A stretch of 55,227 bases of DNA, from assembly GCA_021813505.1 (NCBI GenBank), contig JAKAKI010000084.1, positions 50,224 through 105,450 of the forward strand, in the 5' to 3' direction. Below are positions 43,221 to 50,583 of the stretch, piece by piece (within the stretch, counting starts at the first letter, position 1; the number at the start of each line of letters is the position of its first letter). The notes under the pieces were generated by a model that searched no databases, was not told the DNA's origin, and saw nothing but the letters and a program-made list of their open reading frames with translations. The stretch is from a bacterium (lineage in GTDB: Bacteria > Zixibacteria > MSB-5A5 > WJJR01). The position numbers and the translations under genes are program-made.

Positions 43221-43262
43221 GACGGCGTCCCGCTCACGGAGCGGGGCGCCGTCTCGGTTTTT
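43221..43262 (+). terminator. Intrinsic terminator of the pilin gene
   Basis: GACGGCGTCCCGCTC (43221-43235) pairs along all 15 bp, with one G-U pair, with GAGCGGGGCGCCGTC (43239-43253). TCGGTTTTT follows. Strong Rho-independent terminator 27 bp after the stop codon. Confidence 0.92.
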
Positions 43263-43270
43263 GGGTGGGA

Positions 43271-43324
43271 GTGGACTGAGTGGACGAAGTGGACTTAGTG
43301 GACTTAGTGGACGAAGTGGACCGG
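43271..43324. repeat. 9-bp minisatellite, six units
   Basis: GTGGACTGA, GTGGACGAA, GTGGACTTA, GTGGACTTA, GTGGACGAA, GTGGACCGG in exact 9-bp register, ending 2 bp before the stop of the convergent DUF6504 gene. Confidence 0.85.
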
Positions 43325-43325
43325 G

Positions 43326-43625
43326 CTAGGCACTGTCGGGATCGAGGCGCTGATAAAGGAACCATTCTGAATTGCCGGAGGGGGTGGCGCGGTCGAGGTA
43401 GAGTTCGAACAGCTCGCCTGAGCTGGTGCGTACGCGGTAGTAGTTCCGGTGGCGGCGGGTTCGCCAGTCGCGCTGAGAGGCACCTGGCGGGAAGCCCCAA
43501 TCGAACCAGGAGAGGATGATTTCCGTGACCTGATACTCTGTCCCCTTCCAGATGAATGACACCGGCTGTTTGATCTCACCATCGGTGGTAACACGGATTT
43601 GTTCGCTGATGAATTGCGGGGGCAT
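43326..43625 (-). CDS. DUF6504 family protein
   Basis: A 99-residue soluble protein. The pattern VSFIWKGTEYQVTEIILSWF near residue 22, then RRHRNYYRVRTSSGELFELY and a final WFLYQRLD, is typical of the small DUF6504 family of unknown function, which is often found near DNA repair or translation genes. Near-normal length. ATG 43625. It is followed by a minisatellite and faces the pilin gene. Confidence 0.75.
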   Translation of the reverse strand: MPPQFISEQIRVTTDGEIKQPVSFIWKGTEYQVTEIILSWFDWGFPPGASQRDWRTRRHRNYYRVRTSSGELFELYLDRATPSGNSEWFLYQRLDPDSA

Positions 43626-43696
43626 AAGTGCACCGTATCTCGATCAGGAAGGAAGATACCGAATTCCGCGCCGACTGTGCAATCGGCGCCCACAGG

Positions 43697-43719
43697 AGGT
43701 GGGCAGAGCCCACCCTATC
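43697..43719. repeat. Short hairpin (family R7)
   Basis: GGTGGGCAGAGCCCACC, identical to the hairpin at 24782-24801. It lies just after the der stop. Confidence 0.6.
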
Positions 43720-43730
43720 ATGAGGATTCG

Positions 43731-45071
43731 TCAGCCGTGTTCGGAGTCTTTGGGGCGGAGGATGATGCGGAGGGGCACGCCCTCGAAGGTGAAATGATCG
43801 CGCAGCCGGTTCGTGATGAACCGGATGTATGTCTCGCCGACCAGCTGGGGATAATTGCTGAAGAAGACAAAGACCGGCGGGATGCCCTCGGCCTGCGTGA
43901 CAAAGTTGATACTGACGAACTTCCCTTTGGCGGCCGGTGGCGGCTTGTACTTGATGTCCTCCAGGACGGTGCGCCGTAGTTCATTTGTCGAAATGCGCCG
44001 TTTACGCTGAGCCTCGACGTTGGCCGCCACGGTGAGAACCTTGGCGGCGCGCTGCCCGGTCAGAGCGGAAATGAAGACCACCGGCACCCAGGCGAAGGTC
44101 TTGGCGGCCTCGTGCAGGTCGTTCACGTATGTCCCCGACGTATTGGTGTCTTTCTCGATGAGATCCCACTTGTTGACGGCGAAGACCAGCCCCTTCCCTG
44201 CCTCAGCGGCCGACTCGGCGATCTTGAAGTCCTGGACCGAGAGTTCCTGCGAGGCGTCGAGCAGCACGCAGACCACATCGGCACGGTTGATTGCGCCGAC
44301 AGTGCGCAGGGCGGTGTAGTATTCGATTTGTTCTTTGACGCGCGCCGGTTTGCGAAGCCCGGCGGTGTCGATCAGGGTGAATGGCTGGCCCTCGAATTCG
44401 AGGCGTGTGTCGATGGCATCACGCGTGGTCCCGGGGATCGGCGATACGATCATGCGCGGCTCGCCCAACAGTTGGTTGATCAGGGATGACTTGCCCACAT
44501 TGGGGCGGCCCACAATCGCCAGATGCAGCGACTCGGTTTCCTCGGCTTGGACCGGAGGAATTTTCGCGACCAGACGGTCGAGCAAATCACCAATCAGGCG
44601 GCCGCCGCGCGCGGAGATGCCAATCGGATCAGGAATTCCGAGCCCGAGGAAGTCATACAAGTTGGGTTCGTCGGCCGTCTCATCAATTTTGTTCACTGCC
44701 AGCACGACCGGGGTGGGTGTGTCGGTTCCGGGGATTTTCGATTTGCGAATCAGCCCGGCGATGGCGGCATCCTCTGGATGAATCCCCGTTTGAGCATCGA
44801 CCAGAAACAGCACGAGATCGGACTGCTCGATGGCCAGTTCCGATTGCAGCGTGATGTGCCGCTGCATCTCCTCGTCGGATTGGAAGATCAACCCTCCGGT
44901 ATCGATCAAGATAAACGAGTGCCCGGACCATTCGGCGGTGGCATCGTGGCGATCACGGGTGACCCCGCTGGTGGGGTCAACGACCGCCTGGCGCCGTTTC
45001 AGAATGCGGTTAAACAGCGTGGATTTGCCCACGTTGGGGCGACCGACAATGGAGACGATGGGGAGTCGCAT
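43731..45071 (-). CDS. der: Ribosome biogenesis GTPase Der (EngA)
   Basis: A 446-residue tandem-GTPase that acts in 50S subunit assembly. G domain 1: GRPNVGKSTLFNRI at residue 10, DTGGL near 57, NKID near 125. G domain 2: GRPNVGKSSLINQLL near 187, IPGTTRDAIDTRL near 210, DTAGLR near 235 and NKWDLIEK near 300. The C-terminal KH-like domain contains PVFVFFSNYPQLVGETYIRF and the conserved NRLRDHFTFEGVPLRII. Length is normal. It starts at ATG 45071; the terminal residues are PKDSEHG. Confidence 0.97.
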   Translation of the reverse strand: MRLPIVSIVGRPNVGKSTLFNRILKRRQAVVDPTSGVTRDRHDATAEWSGHSFILIDTGGLIFQSDEEMQRHITLQSELAIEQSDLVLFLVDAQTGIHPEDAAIAGLIRKSKIPGTDTPTPVVLAVNKIDETADEPNLYDFLGLGIPDPIGISARGGRLIGDLLDRLVAKIPPVQAEETESLHLAIVGRPNVGKSSLINQLLGEPRMIVSPIPGTTRDAIDTRLEFEGQPFTLIDTAGLRKPARVKEQIEYYTALRTVGAINRADVVCVLLDASQELSVQDFKIAESAAEAGKGLVFAVNKWDLIEKDTNTSGTYVNDLHEAAKTFAWVPVVFISALTGQRAAKVLTVAANVEAQRKRRISTNELRRTVLEDIKYKPPPAAKGKFVSINFVTQAEGIPPVFVFFSNYPQLVGETYIRFITNRLRDHFTFEGVPLRIILRPKDSEHG

Positions 45072-45221
45072 GTGTGCGGGACATGGTACGGAATAACGGG
45101 GGTGGAGTCACGGGGAGAATGCAGCGAGGAATGAGGGACGTCGGGGCGCCCGTGAGTCACCGGCGACCAGATCGTATCACCAGGACGGCGCTGGTGCCCC
45201 ATCCGAAGGATGGGCGTAAAC

Positions 45222-45314
45222 GTAAGGCCTGCTCCGGATCGAATTCACTGTGAAGTCTGTCAGGGGAATCCCTCCGCTTATCATCGTTCTTGAAACCGCC
45301 AGAGCAGGCCTTAC
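45222..45314. repeat. 13-bp inverted repeat GTAAGGCCTGCTC
   Basis: GTAAGGCCTGCTC (45222-45234) and GAGCAGGCCTTAC (45302-45314) as perfect inverted ends of a 93-bp non-coding element, directly next to the MITE-like element. Confidence 0.7.
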
Positions 45315-45321
45315 AACTTCC

Positions 45322-45568
45322 CCACCCTGTCGGGTGTGTTGAAGAAGTCCCCTGAAAAGCGGCGGCAGTTGCGTAAGGGGGAGGTTGCTTCGGCGCAAAG
45401 AGCCGCGCCTCGCAACGACATCACACTGGTCGTTGGCAATACAAAGGCACAATTGTCGTTGCGAGGAGCGTCTCCGCCGAAGGCGGAGGGAGCGACGAAG
45501 CAACCTCCCCCTTACACAACTGCCGCGATCTCGGGGACAAGATTTTCAACAGGCCCTGTCGGGTGGGG
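45322..45568. mobile_element. MITE-like palindromic element (family R4), copy 2
   Basis: The reverse-orientation copy of the element at 7735-7983. Ends CCCTGTCGGGTGTGTTG and CAACAGGCCCTGTCGGG. The inner 30-bp arms read GCGGCAGTTGCGTAAGGG and CTTACACAACTGCCGC. Only a few differences from copy 1 across the central 210 bp, suggesting recent mobility or conversion. It sits at the junction between der and the phage-like module. Confidence 0.8.
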
Positions 45569-45618
45569 CACCAACCGACCGAACCGAATGGCTGTCCTTC
45601 GCGTTCATTGTGAGATGG

Positions 45619-46680
45619 TCACCAGGTGAGGAGCCATTGAGAGGAATCCGGGACGGTGAGCTTGCGATGGAGGATCGCACCGGAGGCGAAGCGGATGGTG
45701 AATTCGTATTGGGTATTGTTGGGGGTCAGCGTGGAAGTGGGAAACAGATCGAGGAACCAGTAGCCGGTGGAATCGGTGGCGGTGGTCATTTCGTAGGGGG
45801 AAATCACGAGGTTGCCGAAGCGGAGCGGAGTTTGGGCGATGCGTGCCTGGATGGTTGCACCAGAGAGCGTGTCGCCTCGGAGATTGCGCACCCAGCCATA
45901 AACACGGCACACGCTCGCGGTTGCCGGCGTGCCGGGATCATACTGAGCCGCCCACAGCGTATCCGATACGCCGTTCATTCCGACAACCAATGTCTCCGGC
46001 TGTGGTGCAAACAGCAAACCGGTCTGGTAACCGTACGCGTGGTAAGTCGAGGTTTCGAGAGTGAAGATAATGCGGCCGTTGGCATCGGTTGTTCCTCCGG
46101 CCGCGGTGGCGGTTTCGGTGGAGTTTCGCACGCGGACAAACACCCCTTGCAACGCGGTCGTGTCGGACCCATTGGGCCGCATGACGAAGAGTGTGCAGGG
46201 GATTGCGCCATTGCCGAGTCCGATGGCGGACAAATCGGCCTTGTAATCGTCAGCGGTGACATCTCTTGCGAGGTTGGAGTCGTGGACCGTGGCTGGAGTG
46301 AACAGACCACCGGGTACGACCTGGTAAGAGAAATTGGTGATGGGCGTGCGTCCGTTGATCCGAGCGCGCACCAGAACCTGATAGTCCCCCACCGATCCCG
46401 CGTTCGAGGCTTTGTGCACGAAAACGTATTGCCCGGTGCGATATCCCCCGGCGGTGGTCACGAGCGAATCGAACTTGATTCCTTTGTGCGACCAGATCAC
46501 CGCAATCGTATCGGCGTCGGCGGCATTGCCAAGTGTGTCATTCACCGAGAAGGACATACGCACCGAGTCATTTGGGCCATCGCCGGCGAGGAGGGGGGCG
46601 ACTGAGGCATGGGCACTACCACGGAGGAGGAGTAGCAGCGGTAGGATTGCGAGCGTAACGAGTCGATGCGGCGTGTTCAT
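45619..46680 (-). CDS. Exported protein with Ig-like/carboxypeptidase-regulatory-like domains
   Basis: A 353-residue protein with signal peptide MNTPHRLVTLAILPLLLLLR and cleavage near HASVA. The middle has Ig-like beta segments (TAGGYRTGQYVFVHKAS, DYQVLVRARINGRTPIT) and VRNSTETATAAGGTTDANG, and the C-terminal about 110 residues read CRVYGWVRNLRGDTLSGATI ... TATDSTGYWFLDLFP, a carboxypeptidase-regulatory-like fold of the kind seen in phage fibre and surface proteins. No known enzyme motif. The ATG follows GGAGAATGTCCC; the longer frame to 46935 runs through repeats. It lies downstream of the phage-type genes on the same strand. Attachment or decoration function is inference. Confidence 0.65.
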   Translation of the reverse strand: MNTPHRLVTLAILPLLLLLRGSAHASVAPLLAGDGPNDSVRMSFSVNDTLGNAADADTIAVIWSHKGIKFDSLVTTAGGYRTGQYVFVHKASNAGSVGDYQVLVRARINGRTPITNFSYQVVPGGLFTPATVHDSNLARDVTADDYKADLSAIGLGNGAIPCTLFVMRPNGSDTTALQGVFVRVRNSTETATAAGGTTDANGRIIFTLETSTYHAYGYQTGLLFAPQPETLVVGMNGVSDTLWAAQYDPGTPATASVCRVYGWVRNLRGDTLSGATIQARIAQTPLRFGNLVISPYEMTTATDSTGYWFLDLFPTSTLTPNNTQYEFTIRFASGAILHRKLTVPDSSQWLLTW

Positions 46681-46790
46681 GGGACATTCTCCATGGATCG
46701 AGTGATTTTGTAGGGCGGGTGATTCGCAGGACTGTGTTCGTTCATAACAACTGGCCGAATGTGAAGCACCCGCCCTAGTCTGCCTGACGT

Positions 46791-46948
46791 AGGGGCGCCC
46801 CTGTGAGGGCGCCCGCGTGTTTCGGCGCGGGAACATCCGGGCGGCTAACATAGGGCCGCCCCTACCTGTCTGACGCGGAGCGCCCCTGTGTGGGCGCCCG
46901 TTTGTTTCGGCGCGGGAACATCCGGGCGGCCACACAGGGCCGCCCCTA
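46791..46948. repeat. Tandem duplication of repeat R5
   Basis: Two consecutive copies of about 78 bp, each GCGCCCCTGTGnGGGCGCCCG, then TTTCGGCGCGGGAACATCCG, then GGGCGGC...AGGGCCGCCCC. The last bases overlap the 3' end of the DNRLRE-like gene. It separates two signal-peptide genes. Confidence 0.85.
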
Positions 46949-48316
46949 CTTCAATGGATCGGGATTATCGATCCAGGCGCGGCGGGGCGGACGAATCGGT
47001 GGCAGCGTGATCCAGACCAGGAGGGAGCCGGCCTGGGCGCCGTAGGTCATGGCGGTGCGGTCGACCCACGCACTGGACGTGTTTGTATTCGGACCGAGGT
47101 CCCAAAGCGCAAATCCATGGCGAGTGGACGCGGAGTCCAGCCATCGCTGAAACATCTGAGCCAATCCGGAACCCGACCAGGAATACCACGTGTTGACGGT
47201 GCTCACGTATCGCGACTGGCGGCGGATGACGTCACTCGCCAACCAATGGCCGGAATTCCAATCCACGCCGGGCGCGGCGGAATCCCAGGAGGGGAAGTGT
47301 CCCTGGGCGAAGGCAGCTTGGCTCAACATCTCCCCTACCGCGATGGTATCATTGGGGGCGGTGAAAGTGTTCTTCAGATAGAGCCAGAGCCTGGCCGAAT
47401 CGATTGTGCTGCCGGCAGGGATGGCATCGGGACCGAACAGCGCGGAGTCTTGCGGAAAGATCATTCCGACTTGTTTCTGAAGCGGCGACGCCGCGCCGGT
47501 GCCCACATTCAAGTAAGAGGTACTTGAAATAAGTGTGTCCGGATCATCGGCGGTGATCCAGCCATCATGCACACGGTTCGAGTCGAGCCGTACTTTGACC
47601 CAGTCCCAGTTGGAGATCCAGAGTTCCAGCGCCATCGCTTTGCCGGTGTTGTAGAATGGCCAGATATTGGCGATGGCAAAGAAGTCCGCGTCGGCACCGT
47701 CTTCGTTCGACGCCAAAAGCATGATGCCGTTGGAAACGCTGTCGGTGCCGGCCACGACGCCGGCAATCCACGGTGTGACGTCGATGTGATACCGTGTCAG
47801 CGGGACGGGCGAAGCGATGGTTGCGAATGGGACTGCGTTGTAGTCGGCGGCGCCGGTCGCTCCCGGAGTCTGCCACATGATTGAGTCCGGGCAGGAGTAG
47901 ACGGTCGCACCCTTGCGGTTGCGCCACGACGAGCGGCAGTAGTATGACCAACTGTCATCGTACGCGCCATAGACGCCACGCCCGTTAGCGTGCCGTTTGA
48001 TGAAATGGCAATTCAGGCTGCCGGGCCCGCCGGAGATTCCGGTAATGACAAATGACAGCTTGGCGGAGTCGAGCCGGCAGTGATTGAAAACCGACTTGAA
48101 CTTCAGCGTGTCTTTGATCGTGACCAGGATGTGCCCGCGAACACCGAAAATGTCGCCACAATAGATGGTTGGGTCATTCCACGCCGTGGAATTGTTCGAG
48201 CTGATCTGGCCGGCGGCGATCAGATTATCGGTGGAGTCATTCAAGACGATCAGACGCCCTGCAAATGTTGGCGTGGCGAGAGACAATGCGATGACCAAGG
48301 GAAGGACTAGTCTCAT
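46946..48316 (-). CDS. Exported DNRLRE-like domain protein
   Basis: A 456-residue exported protein with signal peptide MRLVLPLVIALSLATPTFAG. It has two similar beta-rich modules, about residues 20-240 and 250-440. Each carries the DNRLRE-like sequence of an extended coil then STxDSARLxLY-type strands (LDSAKLSFVITGISG, TIDSARLWLYLKNTF), then YHIDVTPWIAGVVAGTDSVS or LAQMFQRWLDSASTRHGFAL, and a blade ending MALELWISN or GSLLVWITLPP. Such modules occur in extracellular and phage-tail-associated proteins. ATG 48316 precedes the signal peptide. The gene lies between a repeat and a REP pair, downstream of the capsid-type genes. Confidence 0.75.
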   Translation of the reverse strand: MRLVLPLVIALSLATPTFAGRLIVLNDSTDNLIAAGQISSNNSTAWNDPTIYCGDIFGVRGHILVTIKDTLKFKSVFNHCRLDSAKLSFVITGISGGPGSLNCHFIKRHANGRGVYGAYDDSWSYYCRSSWRNRKGATVYSCPDSIMWQTPGATGAADYNAVPFATIASPVPLTRYHIDVTPWIAGVVAGTDSVSNGIMLLASNEDGADADFFAIANIWPFYNTGKAMALELWISNWDWVKVRLDSNRVHDGWITADDPDTLISSTSYLNVGTGAASPLQKQVGMIFPQDSALFGPDAIPAGSTIDSARLWLYLKNTFTAPNDTIAVGEMLSQAAFAQGHFPSWDSAAPGVDWNSGHWLASDVIRRQSRYVSTVNTWYSWSGSGLAQMFQRWLDSASTRHGFALWDLGPNTNTSSAWVDRTAMTYGAQAGSLLVWITLPPIRPPRRAWIDNPDPLK

Positions 48317-48343
48317 ATGGGATCCAAGATGAAGTGAGGGATT

Positions 48344-48432
48344 GGGAGGGCGAGGCTCCTGCCGAGCCATCTTTCCGCGCGGTTAGCAGGTTAGCGCGCA
48401 AAAAGAGGCTCGGCGGGAGCCTCGCCCTCCCC
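48344..48432. repeat. REP pair (family R1)
   Basis: GGGAGGGCGAGGCTCCTGCC at 48344 and the inverse ending CTCGCCCTCCC at 48431, around a 40-bp centre with a GCGCGGTTAGC palindrome. It lies inside the phage-like gene series, between the DNRLRE-like gene and a small gene. Confidence 0.9.
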
Positions 48433-48446
48433 CGTCGCGGATCGAG

Positions 48447-48833
48447 TCAGTCAGGACATCGACGAGAGTCTAAGTCCTCGTCGGAGGCAGCATCTGGATT
48501 GCGCACGACAACACCGAAATCGGAGAGTTCTTCGCGTCGCATTTCGTGGATCATGGCCCAGAAGGTCTTTTCGGCATCGGCGGCGGAGCGGAGTTTGTTT
48601 TTGAATTCCAGGAGACGGACAATGTCGGCGAGCTTGACATTGAGGGCGGCGGAGTCGACTTCGCGCCAGCAGCGCTCGAGAAGATCCTCGACCATGGCCA
48701 GATCGCCACGCGAATCCCTGGCGGTGCTATCCGGCGAAGTGGCTGCCTTTGGCTCAGTTGATATCGGGATGACGGCGGCCGCAGTGACGTCCGGCCCGGC
48801 ATCATCCTCATCGAAATCAAATCGCAGGGGCAT
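48447..48833 (-). CDS. Small helical protein of unknown function in phage-like module
   Basis: A 128-residue soluble protein, N terminus acidic (MPLRFDFDEDDAGP), central helical region with VEDLLERCWREVDSAALNVK, ADIVRLLEFKNKLRSAADAE and a charged tail ending SRRCPD. I recognise no family, although the size and helical content would suit a small terminase subunit or chaperone. ATG 48833 overlaps the stop of a 48-residue ORF upstream. No RBS stronger than GGATTC is visible. Confidence 0.5.
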   Translation of the reverse strand: MPLRFDFDEDDAGPDVTAAAVIPISTEPKAATSPDSTARDSRGDLAMVEDLLERCWREVDSAALNVKLADIVRLLEFKNKLRSAADAEKTFWAMIHEMRREELSDFGVVVRNPDAASDEDLDSRRCPD

Positions 48834-48963
48834 CCGTGAATCCAGGACGCGATTGATCTCTCGGCAGAGTTTGATCCAGGCGGCGAAAACTGCACCCCGC
48901 AGACCACGCCGGACCTAGCGCCCTCATGCGTGCGGCGATCGATGACTGCGCAAATGACATCAT
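48817..48963 (-). CDS. Possible 48-residue ORF bridging two phage-like genes
   Basis: Starts MMSFAQSSIAARMRALGPAW immediately after the stop of the upstream gene (1 bp apart) and ends overlapping the next gene by 17 bp, the tight packing typical of phage operons. It is rich in Arg and Ala and no family is recognised. Translation would be by reinitiation. It may be an artefact. Confidence 0.35.
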   Translation of the reverse strand: MMSFAQSSIAARMRALGPAWSAGCSFRRLDQTLPRDQSRPGFTDAPAI

Positions 48964-48964
48964 A

Positions 48965-49345
48965 TCAGGAACCTGCCTCTGTGATCCACAAATCGACCAA
49001 CCCGTCTTCCTCCGAGGCGCTGGACTTGGCCAGCCGGCACGCGGAGCTGCCGGGCTGGCCAACGAGGACGACTCCGATAGCGTTTCGGGGAATGATGATC
49101 ACCACCGGATGATCGATGGCCGCCGGGAGGTGGTTCCCGCGATGGTCGGTCATACCGGCGTATGAGAGTTCCTGCGCCTGCCCGCCGAGGCTGAAGCGAT
49201 AAAACACAACGCGAGTTTCGGCCGCATCGACCTCCGTACCGATGGCGTCGATGGTTTGTGTTTGCAGGTCGCCGGTGATCGAGAGACCGGGCACATACCA
49301 GGCACGGCGGGAGGTGAGTTGGGAATAAGTGGACGGATAAGACAT
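48965..49345 (-). CDS. Hypothetical protein of phage-like module
   Basis: A 126-residue soluble protein with beta-rich sequence (YVPGLSITGDLQTQTIDAIG, AETRVVFYRFSLGGQAQELS, HPVVIIIPRNAIGVVLVGQP). AAGG lies upstream of the ATG. No family recognised; the position after the connector-like gene suits a head-completion or tail-related protein, but this is only positional inference. Confidence 0.55.
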   Translation of the reverse strand: MSYPSTYSQLTSRRAWYVPGLSITGDLQTQTIDAIGTEVDAAETRVVFYRFSLGGQAQELSYAGMTDHRGNHLPAAIDHPVVIIIPRNAIGVVLVGQPGSSACRLAKSSASEEDGLVDLWITEAGS

Positions 49346-49380
49346 AAGGGGCCTTCAGGATCTATTGGGGTTGCGCTTCT

Positions 49381-50205
49381 TCAGGTCCGTTTCGCGGACT
49401 GCAACGGCGCGATGGGCGCCGCGAAACGCGTGAGATGGTCACGGCCGGTGCGTTCGTAGCAGGCGGCAAGTTCGAGCCACACTTGCGCGGCGGCACGGCC
49501 GGCCGAGCCGGCGGCTCCCGATTCGGTGAGGCTGGCTGCGGCGCGAATACGGCAGACAGCGGCGACGGCCCAGTGCGTCTCCCCAATGATGATGGCATTC
49601 CCCGGTTCGTCGGCATAACGGGGATCAATCATGGCGAGAACCGACTCGGACGATTCCGCGATGGCGCGTTCGATCACGCCGTCCGGAACCGCGCCGAGAG
49701 GAACACGGTAATCGACGAGGACCGTCTGCCCGTCGGCAATTGCGCCGCCGGATTTGCGGGTGATGGTTCCGGCAGTGGGATCGACCGTGAAATCATCGCC
49801 GAGAGTATACACATGGAAGAAGCGATACCAGATTTCCACGGTCTGGCCGTTTGCGATGGCACCGGTTGTGAGCCGGCGCAACCGTCCACCCGGGCAATCG
49901 ACGATGTAGTCCTCATTCTCGACATACACAACGGTCAGTGAACCGTCGGAGGCGACCAGCGCCGTGCCGGGCACGAGTTGCGCGTGTGAGAGCGCCACCC
50001 AGTCGGCCGCCAGCGCCCGGCTCTCACGGAACGGAGCTGCGGAGCGATCTGACTTGACGCTCACGGAGGAGAGGGTGATGCCGCCGTGAGGCAGGGCCGC
50101 TGCCTGAGTACCGGAAAGGGTGATGGCGATTCCGTCCACGGTAATTTCGCCGAGACGCAGATCGCTCAGATGAGCGCGCACGAGTTCAGGTGAAGTGAAA
50201 GGCAT
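49381..50205 (-). CDS. Connector-like phage protein with inserted Ig-like repeats
   Basis: A 274-residue protein. The N-terminal MPFTSPELVRAHLSDLRLGE looks like the start of gp6-type head-tail connectors. Residues about 95-170 hold two copies of a DYxVDxxxGxIxRxxxGxIxDGQTVxVxY module (VENEDYIVDCPGGRLRRLTT and TLGDDFTVDPTAGTITRKSG, each followed by ANGQTV or ADGQTV). The C-terminal half is helical (DGVIERAIAESSESVLAMID, GETHWAVAAVCRIRAAASL) as in connector proteins. The combination suggests a connector with an inserted or N-terminal surface module. Function remains provisional. Confidence 0.55.
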   Translation of the reverse strand: MPFTSPELVRAHLSDLRLGEITVDGIAITLSGTQAAALPHGGITLSSVSVKSDRSAAPFRESRALAADWVALSHAQLVPGTALVASDGSLTVVYVENEDYIVDCPGGRLRRLTTGAIANGQTVEIWYRFFHVYTLGDDFTVDPTAGTITRKSGGAIADGQTVLVDYRVPLGAVPDGVIERAIAESSESVLAMIDPRYADEPGNAIIIGETHWAVAAVCRIRAAASLTESGAAGSAGRAAAQVWLELAACYERTGRDHLTRFAAPIAPLQSAKRT

Positions 50206-50390
50206 GGGTATGAGCGAATGTTAGCGGTGGACGGTTGGAAGCGTTTTGTGCGACTGCGAACGTGAGTCGGCCCACCAAATAGGGCGTATGCAATACGCCC
50301 CAGAATTGGTAGCACGGGCTTCCAGCCCGTGCCGCATGGGCAGGATGGGCGTGTTAAAGTAGTCGGTCATTCGGTTTTACTGCCGAGTTG

Positions 50391-50461
50391 CGGGAGGGCG
50401 AGGCTCCTGCCGAGCCATATCCTCGCGCGGAGGCATGGCTCAGCAGGAGCCTCGCCCTCCC
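50391..50461. repeat. REP pair (family R1)
   Basis: CGGGAGGGCGAGGCTCCTGC at 50391 with its inverse ending CCTCGCCCTCCC at 50461, around a short CCTCGCGCGGAGG palindrome. The adjacent 50206-50390 and 50462-50583 sequence holds a R9-type hairpin (GCACGGGCTTCCAGCCCGTGC) and the CGGGCCCGACGTGCGGCCCG palindrome. No gene there. Confidence 0.9.
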
Positions 50462-50583
50462 ACAGCCACACCGCACATGGAGAATCGTCGTCCGGCTTTT
50501 TCAACACGCCCAGGATGCCCATGCCACCATCTTCGCACACGCCGGAGTCAACCGCAGGAGCGGGCCCGACGTGCGGCCCGCTC

